Assembly (NCBI GenBank): GCA_031082145.1
Contig: JAVHLP010000011.1
Coordinates: 1 to 64,000 of the forward strand
Reading direction: 5' to 3'
Origin: a bacterium
GTDB lineage: Bacteria; Bacillota; Sulfobacillia; UBA995
DNA: 64,000 nt
Of this stretch, positions 40,743 to 49,938 are shown in pieces (within the stretch, counting starts at the first letter, position 1; each line of letters starts with the position of its first letter). The position numbers and the translations under genes were made by a program. Below the pieces are notes generated by a model. That model worked only from the letters and a program-made list of their open reading frames with translations. It was not told the origin of the DNA and searched no databases.

Positions 40743-42425
40743 CTAGTCCTCTTCCCCGACCTCCATCTCCTGCTCAATGGCGTCCAGGAATCCCTGGTCG
40801 TCGGTCAGGCGACGGGCCTGGGCCAGGCAGCCGGCAATGGTCCGCTGGCGGTGACCATGGTCCACCCGGAAGCTGCGCACGGCCGCCAGGAAGTCCTCGG
40901 CCCCGATGACCTCCGCTCCGCGGTCGAAGCCGAGCCGCCGGGCCCGGGTGACCACTTCCTCGAGTTCGGCCCCGGAGAAGGCGCCGGTGGCCGGCACCAC
41001 GTCCCGGGCCAGGAAGGTCACCAGCGCGTCGCCTTCCATGGCCAGGGGCGGCCGGCGGTGGCGGGTTCCCGCCCCGAGGCCAAGGTGCACCTTCAGGATA
41101 TCCAGGCGGGCGGCCGGTCCCGGGTAGAGGAAGGGTATCTTGTAATCGAAGCGGCCGGTGCGGGTGAAGGCCTCGTCCAAGTGCTCGGGAACGTTGGTGG
41201 TGCCCACGATGATGGCCTCGCGGTCGGGCCGGCCCAGCCACTCCAGGAACTGGGAGAAGACCCGTCGGGTCTCTTCCCCGGCAGAGTCGGCGGCCACCCC
41301 CCGGCGGCCAAAGCGGTCGATCTCGTCCACAAAGACGATGGCGGGCGACATCTTCTCTGCCAGCCGAATGGCGCTCTTCATCTTCTGACCCGACTCGCCC
41401 AGCCACTTGGAGTAGATGTTCTCGGTGACCAGGTTGATGAAGGGGAGCCCGATCTCGCTGGCCAGGGCGTTGGCGAAGAGACTCTTGCCGGTGCCGGGAG
41501 GACCAAAGAACAGTATGCCCTTGGGGAGGGGAACCCCGAAACGCCCCGCCCGCTCGGGGTGACGCAGCACGTTCACAATGTACTTCCTGACGAAGTCCTT
41601 CAGGATCGCGTAGCCCCCGATGTCATCGAACCCGGCCCGGGGATCGGAGACCTCCAGCACCCCGGATTTCCGGACGAGCTCCGACTTGAGGGTCTTCAGC
41701 CGCATGGGGTCGAACCGCCGGGTCGTGAAGTAGGACTCCAGGAGGATGCTCTCCAGCTGGTGCAGGTTGAGCCCGGCGGTGGCCACCACCAGTTGAAACC
41801 GCAGTTCATCGTCTAGTGGAACCTCCAGTTCGCGGGCGGTGGACTCGATGATCGCCTCCCGCTCGGAGGCCAGGGAGGGATCAACCTCGATGATGACCGC
41901 CAGCTCGCGGGTGAACTCGTCGAGGATCCGTCCCGCGTCGGCGGTCAGTATGAACACCGTTGATCCCCTGGCAACCACCCCCTGGTCGATGGCCCAGGCC
42001 TTGATGGCGCTCTCGAGGCCCGACTCGCTCTCGCGATGCTCGGACACATTCTGGATGATGAAGATGGTGTTGCCCTTCCGGAGGTAAGGATCGACTTCCT
42101 TGAGGGCGGCCTTGAAGGCGTGCAGGGAGACGCCCTCTTCCCGCAGCCGCTGGCCCAGCGGCGAGGCGGGGGCGGTCTTGCGGTACGGCTCCGTCCGGGG
42201 TGGGCCGTCCCCCCGGATCAGCCGCTCGAGGCCGTTCCACTGGTCGTAGACGAAGACTTGCTCGTAGCGGGCGAACTCCGGCTGCCAACTCAGGTAGCTC
42301 TTGAGCTGGTGCAGCCGCCGGGGGTCGGTAGTCTCAAAGCAGACGACCGGTGAGTGGTTAGACCGCCGCTTGAGGAGCCCGCGTTCGATCCATCCGGTGT
42401 CGAGTTCCTTGAGGGAGGAGGCCAC
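40743..42425 (-). CDS. AAA+ ATPase, Ycf46-like
   Basis: A 560-residue AAA+ protein. The N-terminal 240 residues are a divergent domain of Ycf46 type (NTIFIIQNVSEH, then STVFILTADAGRILDEF and a proline-rich switch to EVDPSLASEREAII). The AAA module follows: DIGGYAILKDFV, Walker A GPPGTGKS (308-315), Walker B VFVDEID (D367, E368), and the arginine-finger GRFD. Ycf46 proteins of cyanobacteria and plastids have no agreed biochemical role. GTG 42425 is preferred because GAGGTGA lies five bases before it; GTG 42434 lies within that site. It is the last gene of a five-gene operon with DUF1257 and DUF2997 proteins. Confidence 0.85.
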   Translation of the reverse strand: MASSLKELDTGWIERGLLKRRSNHSPVVCFETTDPRRLHQLKSYLSWQPEFARYEQVFVYDQWNGLERLIRGDGPPRTEPYRKTAPASPLGQRLREEGVSLHAFKAALKEVDPYLRKGNTIFIIQNVSEHRESESGLESAIKAWAIDQGVVARGSTVFILTADAGRILDEFTRELAVIIEVDPSLASEREAIIESTARELEVPLDDELRFQLVVATAGLNLHQLESILLESYFTTRRFDPMRLKTLKSELVRKSGVLEVSDPRAGFDDIGGYAILKDFVRKYIVNVLRHPERAGRFGVPLPKGILFFGPPGTGKSLFANALASEIGLPFINLVTENIYSKWLGESGQKMKSAIRLAEKMSPAIVFVDEIDRFGRRGVAADSAGEETRRVFSQFLEWLGRPDREAIIVGTTNVPEHLDEAFTRTGRFDYKIPFLYPGPAARLDILKVHLGLGAGTRHRRPPLAMEGDALVTFLARDVVPATGAFSGAELEEVVTRARRLGFDRGAEVIGAEDFLAAVRSFRVDHGHRQRTIAGCLAQARRLTDDQGFLDAIEQEMEVGEED

Positions 42426-42435
42426 CGGGATCACC

Positions 42436-42609
42436 TCACCCGCAGGGAGATTCGAAGCGGCGGCCGGTCCTCACGCCGAGGTCTTCCAGGACCCGGACCA
42501 GCCGCGATGCCAGACCCGTGCCTTCCCGATCGTTGACTTCCAGCCGGCCTGCGAACACGCGGATCTCCACCTGCTCCCGGGGGACGGCCTTGGGGCGGAC
42601 GGACTTCAC
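42436..42609 (-). CDS. Small protein of unknown function, 57 residues
   Basis: Starts at GTG 42609 with AGGAGGTGGG upstream and overlaps the DUF2997 stop in GTGA (42606-42609). The product is basic, with a beta-type stretch VEIRVFAGRLEVN (residues 14-26) and a helix LASRLVRVLEDLGV (33-46). I recognise no domain. Its tight coupling to both neighbours and clear ribosome-binding site make it a real gene and probably part of the ATPase complex. Confidence 0.65.
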   Translation of the reverse strand: MKSVRPKAVPREQVEIRVFAGRLEVNDREGTGLASRLVRVLEDLGVRTGRRFESPCG

Positions 42610-42833
42610 CGGTGTCCCACCTCCTCTCCTGCCTCTTCCCCCGCCAGCCCAAGCTCGGCGGCAATGACTCCCGGTTCCTTGGGCCTGACGCTGGCGGTGG
42701 CCATCGCCAATCCCAGTCCAGCCAGCAATCGCCGTAGCTTCTCCTCCTCTTCGCGGCAGTCCTCGCCCGCAAACCCCGAGAAGTCAGCCTTGACCCGACC
42801 CCGGGGGTCGACTTCGAACTTGATCCGGCGCAC
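42606..42833 (-). CDS. DUF2997 domain protein
   Basis: A 75-residue protein whose first half fits DUF2997: RRIKFEVDPRGRVKADFSGF, then AGEDCREEEEKLRRLL. Free-standing DUF2997 proteins are usually found next to DUF1257 (Ycf35) genes, as here. The C-terminal 35 residues are longer than usual and Glu/Ala-rich. The GTG start follows GGGGGTGGGAGA. Its function is unknown; the small acidic-basic strand-helix design suggests an adaptor or substrate. Confidence 0.8.
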   Translation of the reverse strand: MRRIKFEVDPRGRVKADFSGFAGEDCREEEEKLRRLLAGLGLAMATASVRPKEPGVIAAELGLAGEEAGEEVGHR

Positions 42834-42847
42834 TCTCCCACCCCCCT

Positions 42848-43285
42848 CTACAGGGCTCCCCGCACTACCACCCGCTTCTCCGGCCCGCCCGCAATCCTCT
42901 CTTCCTCCATCTCCACCTCGTAGTTCAGGGTTCTGAGGGCCTCGGCAACCGCCAGGGCGGTGTAGTTCTGGGTGAGGGAGTCCCGGAGCCGGTTGGCGTG
43001 CCGCTCGTAGCCGCCGTAGGGGTCGTAGAGGAAGCGGACCTCACCGGTGGCGGGGGACACCTTCACCCCCAGGCCTCGGGGAAAGATGGGTGTGACCAGC
43101 GCGAAGTCGCAGGCCTGGTAGTTCCCGTAATAGTCGACAACGCCCTCCTTGAGCTCGCCCGCGAACTCCTCCGCCGTGACCTGAAGGGCCTGCTCGAGCA
43201 GCCGCCAGGTAGGGTGGGAGCGGGTCTCGGGGCCGGTGTAGGGCGCCACCCGGATCTGAGTCGAATACGCAGTGAGCAGGCTCAT
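42848..43285 (-). CDS. DUF1257 (Ycf35-like) protein
   Basis: A 145-residue protein with the family pattern: ILTAYST-like start, LLEQALQ, VVDYYGNYQACDFALVTP, LGVKVSPATGEVRFLYDPYGG and a C-terminal tail LNYEVEMEEER. Ycf35 is conserved in cyanobacteria, red-algal plastids and scattered bacteria without known function. ATG follows AAGGGGTGAGGGT. It lies between the membrane coiled-coil gene (19-bp gap) and the DUF2997 gene (14-bp gap). Confidence 0.84.
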   Translation of the reverse strand: MSLLTAYSTQIRVAPYTGPETRSHPTWRLLEQALQVTAEEFAGELKEGVVDYYGNYQACDFALVTPIFPRGLGVKVSPATGEVRFLYDPYGGYERHANRLRDSLTQNYTALAVAEALRTLNYEVEMEEERIAGGPEKRVVVRGAL

Positions 43286-43304
43286 ACCCTCACCCCTTCT
43301 CCCC

Positions 43305-44111
43305 TCAATCCAGGCTGATATCCTTGGCCAGGAAATCCCGGCGCCGGGCTTCCCACTCCCTGAGGCTGTCCTGGGTCTCCGCCAGTTCCCGCTCCAACTG
43401 CCGGCGTTCCTCTGACAGCTCCAGGATACGCTGGTCGAGGTGACGGATCTGACGGCCGGGGTCGTCTCCCGGGCGCGCCCGCTCGCTCAGTTCGAGCAGT
43501 GCGACCTGGACCCGGATCGCTTCCGAGCGTTCCCGGTCCGGGCCCGCCCCCTCAAGTTCCCGCTCCAGCCGCTGCCGGTGCCCGGCCAGAGCCGCCAGGT
43601 CCATGGCGGCCAGTTGCTCCCGCCACTCCTGAACCTTGAGGCTGCGGACCCGGGCCAGGCCCTCTTCTTGCAGCCAGCCATCGACCTGGGCATTCAGGCG
43701 CTTGGACTCGGGCAGGTGATCGCCGCCACTCGCCTCCAGCCCGCGCTGGCGCTGGACGAGGTCCTGCATGGCCTCCTTGATGCGGCCGATCCGGTTCCGG
43801 CAGGCCTGCTCCCGGCGGACCAGGGCCACGATCGCCTCGTCGTAGGTCTTCCGCCTGCTCTTGGCCAGGAACTCCACCAGGACCAGGGCCAGCAGCACAA
43901 ATAGGGGGATGCTCAGCCCGGCCGCCGCGAGCAGCCGCAGCACCCCCCGGGTTCCCGGGAACACCAGGACGGCGAGCAGCAGTCCGGCCGCGGCCGCGGC
44001 CAGCGCCGTCCCGACCAGGGCCCGTGAGCTGCGAGGTCCATACAGGTAACGGGCGGTCAGGCGGTGAATGCCGGCCAGCACCAGGATTACCGTGACCACC
44101 ACCAGCCCCAA
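43305..44111 (-). CDS. Membrane protein with long cytoplasmic coiled coil
   Basis: A 268-residue protein with three hydrophobic helices (about 2-16, 32-50 and 58-83) followed by about 180 charged, heptad-rich residues (for example LDQRILELSEERRQLEREL near 225-243), predicted as a coiled coil in the cytoplasm. No family is recognised. The TTG start has GGAGGTGA six bases upstream, and a perfect -10 (TATAAT, 44139-44134) precedes it. As first gene of the ATPase operon it could tether the AAA+ protein and its partners to the membrane. Confidence 0.75.
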   Translation of the reverse strand: MGLVVVTVILVLAGIHRLTARYLYGPRSSRALVGTALAAAAAGLLLAVLVFPGTRGVLRLLAAAGLSIPLFVLLALVLVEFLAKSRRKTYDEAIVALVRREQACRNRIGRIKEAMQDLVQRQRGLEASGGDHLPESKRLNAQVDGWLQEEGLARVRSLKVQEWREQLAAMDLAALAGHRQRLERELEGAGPDRERSEAIRVQVALLELSERARPGDDPGRQIRHLDQRILELSEERRQLERELAETQDSLREWEARRRDFLAKDISLD

Positions 44112-44133
44112 GCCCGGTCACCTCCCAGTCCCT

Positions 44134-44139
44134 ATTATA
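44134..44139 (-). promoter_or_regulatory. -10 element of the Ycf46/Ycf35 operon
   Basis: TATAAT on the minus strand, 22 bp upstream of the TTG start. TTGTCA occurs further upstream but at 22 bp spacing, which is too far for a normal -35, so a regulator may be needed. Confidence 0.5.
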
Positions 44140-44202
44140 AGGCGATAGACTCCGGGCTACTTGACAAGACGACGGACCGAGAGCCCTGGTTTCCATTCCC
44201 AA

Positions 44203-44233
44203 GAAACGGGGGCCGGCGCCCCGCGCCGGCCCC
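44203..44233 (-). terminator. Terminator of the oligopeptide transporter operon
   Basis: On the minus strand GGGGCCGGCGC (44233-44223) pairs perfectly with GCGCCGGCCCC (44219-44209) across a three-base loop, followed by CGTTTCTT. It lies 23 bp after the oppF stop codon. Confidence 0.75.
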
Positions 44234-44255
44234 AAGCCTCCCCGGAACAGGGCGG

Positions 44256-45284
44256 CTACTGTTTCTCCCTGGTCTTGCGCAGGTGGCAGGCGACGAAGTG
44301 CTCGTCCCCCACGTCCACGAACGGGGGGTTCTCGTCTCTGCAGATCGGCTGGACCCAACGGCAGCGGGTGTGGAAGTGGCACCCTGAGGGAGGGTTGAGG
44401 GGGCTGGGCACGTCGCCTTCCAGGATGATCCGATCCCGCTTGAGCTCCGGATCCGGCAACGGGATGGCCGACAACAAGGCCTCGGTATAGGGGTGCAAGG
44501 GATTGGCGAACAACTCCTCCGCCCCGCCGAGCTCGACGACTTGCCCCAGGTACATGACGCCGACGCGGTCGGATATATGCTTGACGACCGACAGGTTGTG
44601 GGCTATGAAGAGGTAGGTGAGGTTGAACTCGGCCTGGAGATCCTCCAGCAGGTTAAGGATCTGGGACTGGATGGACACATCCAGGGCGCTCACCGGTTCG
44701 TCGCAGATGATGAGCTTGGGGTTGAGGGCCAGGGCCCGGGCCACGCCGATACGCTGGCGCTGACCGCCGGAGAACTCGTGGGGGTAACGGCGAATATGCT
44801 GGGGGTTCAGACCCACCACATCCAGCAGCTCCCTAACCCTCTTTTCCTTGGATCTCCCCCGGGCCACACCGTGGATCTCCAGGGCCTCGCCCACGATGTC
44901 GCCCACCGTCATCCGAGGGTTGAGTGAGCTGTAGGGATCCTGGAAGACGATCTGCATCTGTCGGCGGAGCCGCCGCATCTGCTCCCGGTTCAGGTCGAAG
45001 ATGTTGGCGCCCTCAAAGTAGACCGCACCCTCGGTCGGTTCCAGCAGGCGCAGGATCACCCGGCCGGTGGTGGTCTTGCCACAGCCGGATTCTCCCACCA
45101 GGCCCAGGGTCTCGCCGGGCTTGATGTAGAAGCTGACCCCGTCGACCGCCTTGACATGGCCGACCAGACGCCCGAAGACACCGCCGGTCACCGGAAACCA
45201 CTTTTTGAGGTCTTTGACCTCTACCAGGACGTCACCCCGGGGCTCCTCCCCGCTGACGGCAACCTGGCGTCTCTTCCCCGGCAT
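44256..45284 (-). CDS. oppF: Oligopeptide ABC transporter ATP-binding protein (OppF/DppF)
   Basis: A 342-residue ATPase with Walker [10 protein letters not shown], signature [15 protein letters not shown], Walker [13 protein letters not shown] and the OppF-specific C-terminal domain with [19 protein letters not shown]. The last part can hold an iron-sulfur cluster in some relatives (Cys residues at the end are present: CHFHTRC, C in RWVQPIC and VACHL). It powers uptake together with OppD. ATG 45284 directly follows the oppD stop codon with GGAGGTGGCC before it. Confidence 0.93.
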   Translation of the reverse strand: MPGKRRQVAVSGEEPRGDVLVEVKDLKKWFPVTGGVFGRLVGHVKAVDGVSFYIKPGETLGLVGESGCGKTTTGRVILRLLEPTEGAVYFEGANIFDLNREQMRRLRRQMQIVFQDPYSSLNPRMTVGDIVGEALEIHGVARGRSKEKRVRELLDVVGLNPQHIRRYPHEFSGGQRQRIGVARALALNPKLIICDEPVSALDVSIQSQILNLLEDLQAEFNLTYLFIAHNLSVVKHISDRVGVMYLGQVVELGGAEELFANPLHPYTEALLSAIPLPDPELKRDRIILEGDVPSPLNPPSGCHFHTRCRWVQPICRDENPPFVDVGDEHFVACHLRKTREKQ

Positions 45285-46274
45285 CTAGGCCACCTCCGCT
45301 CGCGAGCCGCCGGCCCTCACCCAGCAGCTGACCAGCCGGCCCCCACCGGTGTCCACCAGTTCCGGTTCCCGCTGGAGACAGATGTCCTCGGTGTACGGGC
45401 AGCGGGGGTGGAAACGGCACCCCGGAGGCAGGTTCACCGGGTTGGGTACCTGGCCGGTGATGACGTGCAGCCTCCCCTGGGGCCGGTTCAGGCGGGGTAT
45501 CGAGCTCAGCAGTCCCTCGGTATAGGGGTGCAGGGGTTTCCGGAATAGGCCGGCCACGTCTGCCTCCTCGACCACCTTGCCGGCGTACATGACGACCACC
45601 CGCTTCGCCATCTCGGCGATGACGCCTAGGTCGTGGGTGATCAGCATGATGGCCATGCCCAGTTCCTGCTTCAGGTCTTTCATGAGCTCCAGGATCTGGG
45701 CCTGGATGGTCACGTCAAGGGCGGTGGTGGGCTCGTCGGCCATCAGCAACTTGGGGTTGCACGACAGGGCCATGGCGATCATGACCCGTTGCCGCATCCC
45801 GCCTGACAACTGGTGAGGGTATTCCCGCACTCTCCGCTCGGGTCCGGGGATCCCCACCAACTTGAGCATGTCCACGGCCTTCTCCAGGGCCTCCCGTTTG
45901 CGCAGGCCCTGATGCAGCTCGATAGCCTCCGCTATCTGCTCGCCACAGGTGTAGACCGGATTGAGCGACGTCATGGGCTCCTGGAAGATCATCGCGATGT
46001 CGTTACCCCGGAGGTCGCGCATCTGGGCCTCGGTCTTGCGCAGGATGCTCTGACCCTCGAAGAGGATGTCGCCACCGATGATCCTCCCGGGCGGGTTGGG
46101 GACCAGCCGCAGGATGGACAGCGCGGTCACGCTCTTGCCACATCCCGACTCTCCCACCACGCCGAGCGTCTCTCCCCGCTCAATGTGGAAGGATACGCCG
46201 TCAACCGCCAGAACCACGCCTTCCTCCGTGTAGAAGTATGTCTTGAGCTTATCAAGCTCCAACAGCCTGCTCAC
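45285..46274 (-). CDS. oppD: Oligopeptide ABC transporter ATP-binding protein (OppD/DppD)
   Basis: A 329-residue ATPase: Walker [12 protein letters not shown]-loop QEPMTSLNP, signature [15 protein letters not shown], Walker [13 protein letters not shown] and a C-terminal [17 protein letters not shown] motif with the four-Cys pattern of the OppD/F family. The GTG start has GGTGG upstream. A 110-bp gap separates it from dppC; a 29-codon frame there is not convincing. It is the fourth gene of the five-gene transporter operon. Confidence 0.93.
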   Translation of the reverse strand: MSRLLELDKLKTYFYTEEGVVLAVDGVSFHIERGETLGVVGESGCGKSVTALSILRLVPNPPGRIIGGDILFEGQSILRKTEAQMRDLRGNDIAMIFQEPMTSLNPVYTCGEQIAEAIELHQGLRKREALEKAVDMLKLVGIPGPERRVREYPHQLSGGMRQRVMIAMALSCNPKLLMADEPTTALDVTIQAQILELMKDLKQELGMAIMLITHDLGVIAEMAKRVVVMYAGKVVEEADVAGLFRKPLHPYTEGLLSSIPRLNRPQGRLHVITGQVPNPVNLPPGCRFHPRCPYTEDICLQREPELVDTGGGRLVSCWVRAGGSRAEVA

Positions 46275-46384
46275 CGTGATCCACCCACCTCGCCGGGGTT
46301 AGTCTGGGCCCCGTATCCTGGGAGCTTTTTTTACTTGGCCATCTTCCCGTGGATTTCCTGCAGGTCTGACCGGACTTTTCGTTG

Positions 46385-47236
46385 TCACCCGGGGAAATCG
46401 CTCCGCCGGGGATCCAGGGCATCCCGCAAGCCATCCCCCAGCAGGTTGAACCCGAAGACGGCCAGGGCAATGGCCAGGCCGGGGAAGATCACCAGGTGAG
46501 GCGCAAGGTGCAGGTAGGGCCGGCCCAGGTTCAGCATGCTCCCCCAGCTGGGCGTGGGCGGCTGGGCTCCCAGTCCCAGGAAGGAGAGACTGGCCTCGGC
46601 CATGATACACGCCGCCATGCCGCCGGTGACGGCGATGATGACCGGCGAGAGGCAATTGGGGAACAGGTGTCCCCACAGCACGCGCACCGGCCCGGTGCCG
46701 GTCGCCCGGGCGGCCTCCAAGAACTCCCGATCCCGCAGGGCCAGGGCCTCGCCTCGCACCAGACGGGCCATGCCGGGCCAGCCGACCAGCCCCAGGGCCA
46801 GGAAGAGGGTGTAGGGTCCGGGTCCCAGGGCTACCGTGAGCCCCACCGCCAGCAGGAGATCGGGGAAACACAGCATCAACTCCACCAGCCGCATGATCAC
46901 GAGATCGGTCCACCCGCCACAGTAGCCCGCAACCAGTCCCAGGGTGACTCCCACCGTTGCCGACAGCGACTGGGCCACCACTCCCACCGTCAGCGATACC
47001 CTCGCCCCGTAGATGAGGCGGGAGAGCATATCCCGCCCGAAGTAGTCGGTGCCCAGCGGGTGGCCGGGACCGGGCGGCAGGAGCACCCGGTCAAGGTCCA
47101 TGCGGCCGGGCGGCTGGGGGGCCAACACCGGGGCCAGCAAGGCGGCCACGGCCAGCGTCCCGACGATGACCAGGCCCGCCCTGGCACCGCGGTTGCGCCC
47201 GAGGCGCCGGCGGGCCCGGGCCCAGAGCCCGTCCAT
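46385..47236 (-). CDS. dppC: Oligopeptide ABC transporter permease (DppC/OppC)
   Basis: A 283-residue inner-membrane permease with an N-terminal cytoplasmic tail, six hydrophobic segments, HPLGTDYFGRDMLSRLIYGAR after the first helix, and the EAA loop EFLEAARATGTGPVRVLWGH contacting the ATPases. The start is either ATG 47236 or TTG 47248, the latter having the better-spaced GGGGGGTGA; the difference is four residues. It pairs with DppB encoded just upstream. Confidence 0.93.
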   Translation of the reverse strand: MDGLWARARRRLGRNRGARAGLVIVGTLAVAALLAPVLAPQPPGRMDLDRVLLPPGPGHPLGTDYFGRDMLSRLIYGARVSLTVGVVAQSLSATVGVTLGLVAGYCGGWTDLVIMRLVELMLCFPDLLLAVGLTVALGPGPYTLFLALGLVGWPGMARLVRGEALALRDREFLEAARATGTGPVRVLWGHLFPNCLSPVIIAVTGGMAACIMAEASLSFLGLGAQPPTPSWGSMLNLGRPYLHLAPHLVIFPGLAIALAVFGFNLLGDGLRDALDPRRSDFPG

Positions 47237-47261
47237 CCCGTACCCCAACGGCTCACCCCCC

Positions 47262-48188
47262 TCAGTCGAAGCGAATGCGCGGGTTCGCCCAGGCGTAGGC
47301 CATATCCATGGCCAGATTGGTGAAGCTGAGGACCACGGCCTGAAAGAGAAAGCAGCCCATGACCACCGGGAAGTCGCGGGCGTAAACGCCATCGATCTGC
47401 AGCTTGCCGATGCCGGGGAGACCGAAGACAGTCTCCGTGAGCACCGAGCCGACCAGCAATGCCGACAGTCCGGCGCCGAGCACCGTCACCACCGTAACCA
47501 TGGCGTTCTTGAGCGCGTGCCGGTAGATCACGACGCGCTCCGAAAGGCCCTTGGCCCGGGCGGTGCGGATGTAGTCCTGACGCAGCACTTCGAGCATTGC
47601 CGAGCGCGTCATGCGAGCCTTGTAGACCGAGGTATAGAGCCCCAAGGCTCCCGCCGGCAGCAGGAAGTAGCGGATGCTCCCGTCACCCAGACCGGAGACG
47701 GGGGTGAGGCGAAGCCACACCCCGAAGACGTACATGAAGACGAGGCAGAGGTAGATGATGGGCACCGACTGACCCCCGAGCAGCGCCCAGCGGGCCAGGT
47801 GGTCACCTCCCGCCTCCTCGCGCACCGCGGTGGCCACTCCCACCGTGACCCCCAGCAGTGTCGACAGGGCGAAGGCGAGAACCGATAGCTTCAGGGTGAT
47901 GGGGAAACGGTCGATCAGTGACACCATGACCGGCCGGTGGGTGGCCCAGGAGCGGCCCAGGTCGCCCCTGACGGTGCGGGCCAGCCACCGCCCGTAACGC
48001 AGGTGCAGCGGGAGATCCAGTCCCAGTTCACGCCGGATGCTCTCGACCATCTGGGGTGTGGCTCTCTCGCCCACCAGCGACTGCACCGGATCGCCGGGCA
48101 CGAGGTAAAGGAGAGTGAAGGTAACCAGGCTCACCCCCACCAGCAGGGGAACCATGAGCGCCAGGCGGCGAACGATATACGCGGTCAA
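47262..48188 (-). CDS. dppB: Oligopeptide ABC transporter permease (DppB/OppB)
   Basis: A 308-residue permease with six hydrophobic segments. The N-terminus TAYIVRRLALMVPLLVGVSL and LVPGDPV, then IRRELGLDLPL, are typical of DppB, and the EAA loop reads DYIRTARAKGLSERVVIYRH. The TTG start has GGGGGAGAGA before it. It forms the transmembrane pore with DppC. Confidence 0.94.
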   Translation of the reverse strand: MTAYIVRRLALMVPLLVGVSLVTFTLLYLVPGDPVQSLVGERATPQMVESIRRELGLDLPLHLRYGRWLARTVRGDLGRSWATHRPVMVSLIDRFPITLKLSVLAFALSTLLGVTVGVATAVREEAGGDHLARWALLGGQSVPIIYLCLVFMYVFGVWLRLTPVSGLGDGSIRYFLLPAGALGLYTSVYKARMTRSAMLEVLRQDYIRTARAKGLSERVVIYRHALKNAMVTVVTVLGAGLSALLVGSVLTETVFGLPGIGKLQIDGVYARDFPVVMGCFLFQAVVLSFTNLAMDMAYAWANPRIRFD

Positions 48189-48226
48189 AGCTCTCTCCCC
48201 CGCAAGCCTATTCCCGCCCCCAACCC

Positions 48227-49831
48227 CTAATCAGCCGCCGGTGGCGGGGCCAGCCAGACCCCGGTCATTTTCTGGGCATTGGCGATGGAGCAGGCGACAA
48301 ACCCGCCCACCTCGGGCCGGCAGGCCAGGTAGTTGATGGGGAAGTAGAGCGGCACCCACGGCGCCTGGCTGAAGACCAGCCGCTGTGCGTCCCGGTAGAG
48401 TTCCGATCGCTCGGCCGCGCCGAGGGTGAGCCGCGCCCGGTCCAGGATCGCGTCGACGGCGGGGTCGGAGAAGCGCGCCCGGTTCCCCCCACCCCCCCGG
48501 TTGCGGCTATGAAACAAGGGATACAGGAAGTTCTCGGCATCGGGAATGTCGGCCCACCAGGACACGAAGAAGCAGTCGGGGTTGCCTTGGTCGCCGATGG
48601 TGGCGAAGAAGGCCCCGCTCTCGAGCTGAACCAGCCGGGCCTCAACGCCCACCTCGGCCAGCATGCGCTGGATGGGCTCGGTGATCTGCAGCACGCCGGG
48701 CGAGGAAGTCTGCACGATCTCCATGCGGAAACCCCGGGGATAGCCGGCCGCGGCCAGCAGCCGCCGGGCCAGGGCCGGGTCATAACGGTAGCCCTCGAGA
48801 TGGGGGTCGTGACCATCCAGGCCGGGAGGGATCGACCCGTTGGCCAGCACGTAGCGCCCGGGCAGCACCGCCTCCAGGATGGCCTGCCGGTCGATGGCAT
48901 GGTTGACGGCCTGGCGCACCAGCACGTTGTCAAAGGGTTCTTTCTCGCAGTTGAGGGCCAGGTAGTAGACGGCCAGGTCGGGAGCCCCGACCAGGAAGCC
49001 CTCCCAGCGAGGGTCGCGCTGGAAGACCGCGTGCTCAACCGGTCCCAGGCGCAGGAGGTGCAGGTTCCCGGCCCGGAACTCAGCCACGGCGGTGGCGCCG
49101 TCCTCGATGATGCGGTAGTCCAGGGCGTCAAGGTGAGGGCGACCTTCGAAGTAGTCGGGGTTAGCCCTGAGCCGCAGGTAGGCCCCTGGCACCCAGCTCT
49201 CCAGTACCCAGGGCCCGGTGCCCACGGGGTGGAAACCATAGTCCCGCGGGTCGGTGTGCCGCTCCACTTCGTTGCGGTCCACCACGTACCCGGCCGGCAT
49301 GGCCAGCAGACTGAGGAAATGGGCCAGGGGCCAGGCGAGGGTGATAACCACCCGGTGGCTGCCTTCCGCCCGCACCCCGGGCAGGTCGGTCCGCTCGTCG
49401 CGGTTGAAGGCGACGGCGCCCTCGACCGCCTCGAACACCCAGGACCGGCGGGAGATGGTGGCCGGGTCCAGTATCCGGCGGAAGGAGTAGACAACGTCCT
49501 CCGCCGTCAACTCCCTGCCATTGTGGAATCGCACGCCCCGGCGCAGCTCAAAGGTGTAGGTCAGGCCATCGGCGGATACGTCGGGCATGGTCCGGGCCAG
49601 ATCCGGCACCACCCGGCCGCTCTCGTCGAAGCGGACCAGACCATTGTACAGGAGGGCGCAGATCGACGAGTCGAGCAGGGTCACCACATAGGCTGGATCA
49701 AGGGTGACCGGGTTACGGTTGAGGCAACCTCTCCACACGCCGCTCCCTTCGGGGATCGCCGCCGGCAGCCTCGCGCAGCCGGCTGCGAGCAGCACTAGCA
49801 GGGCCAGGAAGGCGGCCGGGTGCCGGGCCAT
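48227..49831 (-). CDS. dppA: Peptide/oligopeptide-binding lipoprotein (DppA/OppA, SBP family 5)
   Basis: A 534-residue substrate-binding lipoprotein. The lipobox is LLAAGC (C19). SBP_bac_5 signatures follow: NRNPVTLDPAYV, ELRRGVRFHNGRELTAEDVVYSF, HPVGTGPWVLESW, and near the end the WADIPDAENFLYPLF region typical of peptide binders. ATG 49831 has GGGAGGTG eight bases before it; the in-frame GTG 49843 lies within that site. It is the first gene of the operon dppA-dppB-dppC-oppD-oppF. Confidence 0.93.
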   Translation of the reverse strand: MARHPAAFLALLVLLAAGCARLPAAIPEGSGVWRGCLNRNPVTLDPAYVVTLLDSSICALLYNGLVRFDESGRVVPDLARTMPDVSADGLTYTFELRRGVRFHNGRELTAEDVVYSFRRILDPATISRRSWVFEAVEGAVAFNRDERTDLPGVRAEGSHRVVITLAWPLAHFLSLLAMPAGYVVDRNEVERHTDPRDYGFHPVGTGPWVLESWVPGAYLRLRANPDYFEGRPHLDALDYRIIEDGATAVAEFRAGNLHLLRLGPVEHAVFQRDPRWEGFLVGAPDLAVYYLALNCEKEPFDNVLVRQAVNHAIDRQAILEAVLPGRYVLANGSIPPGLDGHDPHLEGYRYDPALARRLLAAAGYPRGFRMEIVQTSSPGVLQITEPIQRMLAEVGVEARLVQLESGAFFATIGDQGNPDCFFVSWWADIPDAENFLYPLFHSRNRGGGGNRARFSDPAVDAILDRARLTLGAAERSELYRDAQRLVFSQAPWVPLYFPINYLACRPEVGGFVACSIANAQKMTGVWLAPPPAAD

Positions 49832-49938
49832 GGCGGTTGACACCTCCCGGTCGAGCCTATGCGGGGGAGCACGGGCCTACCGCCCCCAGGGAGGAAAAAG
49901 CGAAGCGGCCCGCCGAATACCCAGCCGAGGTGCGGGAG

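Noticed and set aside
46299-46388. 29-codon frame between dppC and oppD
   Set aside because: It starts by GTGA overlap with the dppC stop, but has no ribosome-binding site, no hydrophobic or domain pattern and no known counterpart in Opp operons.
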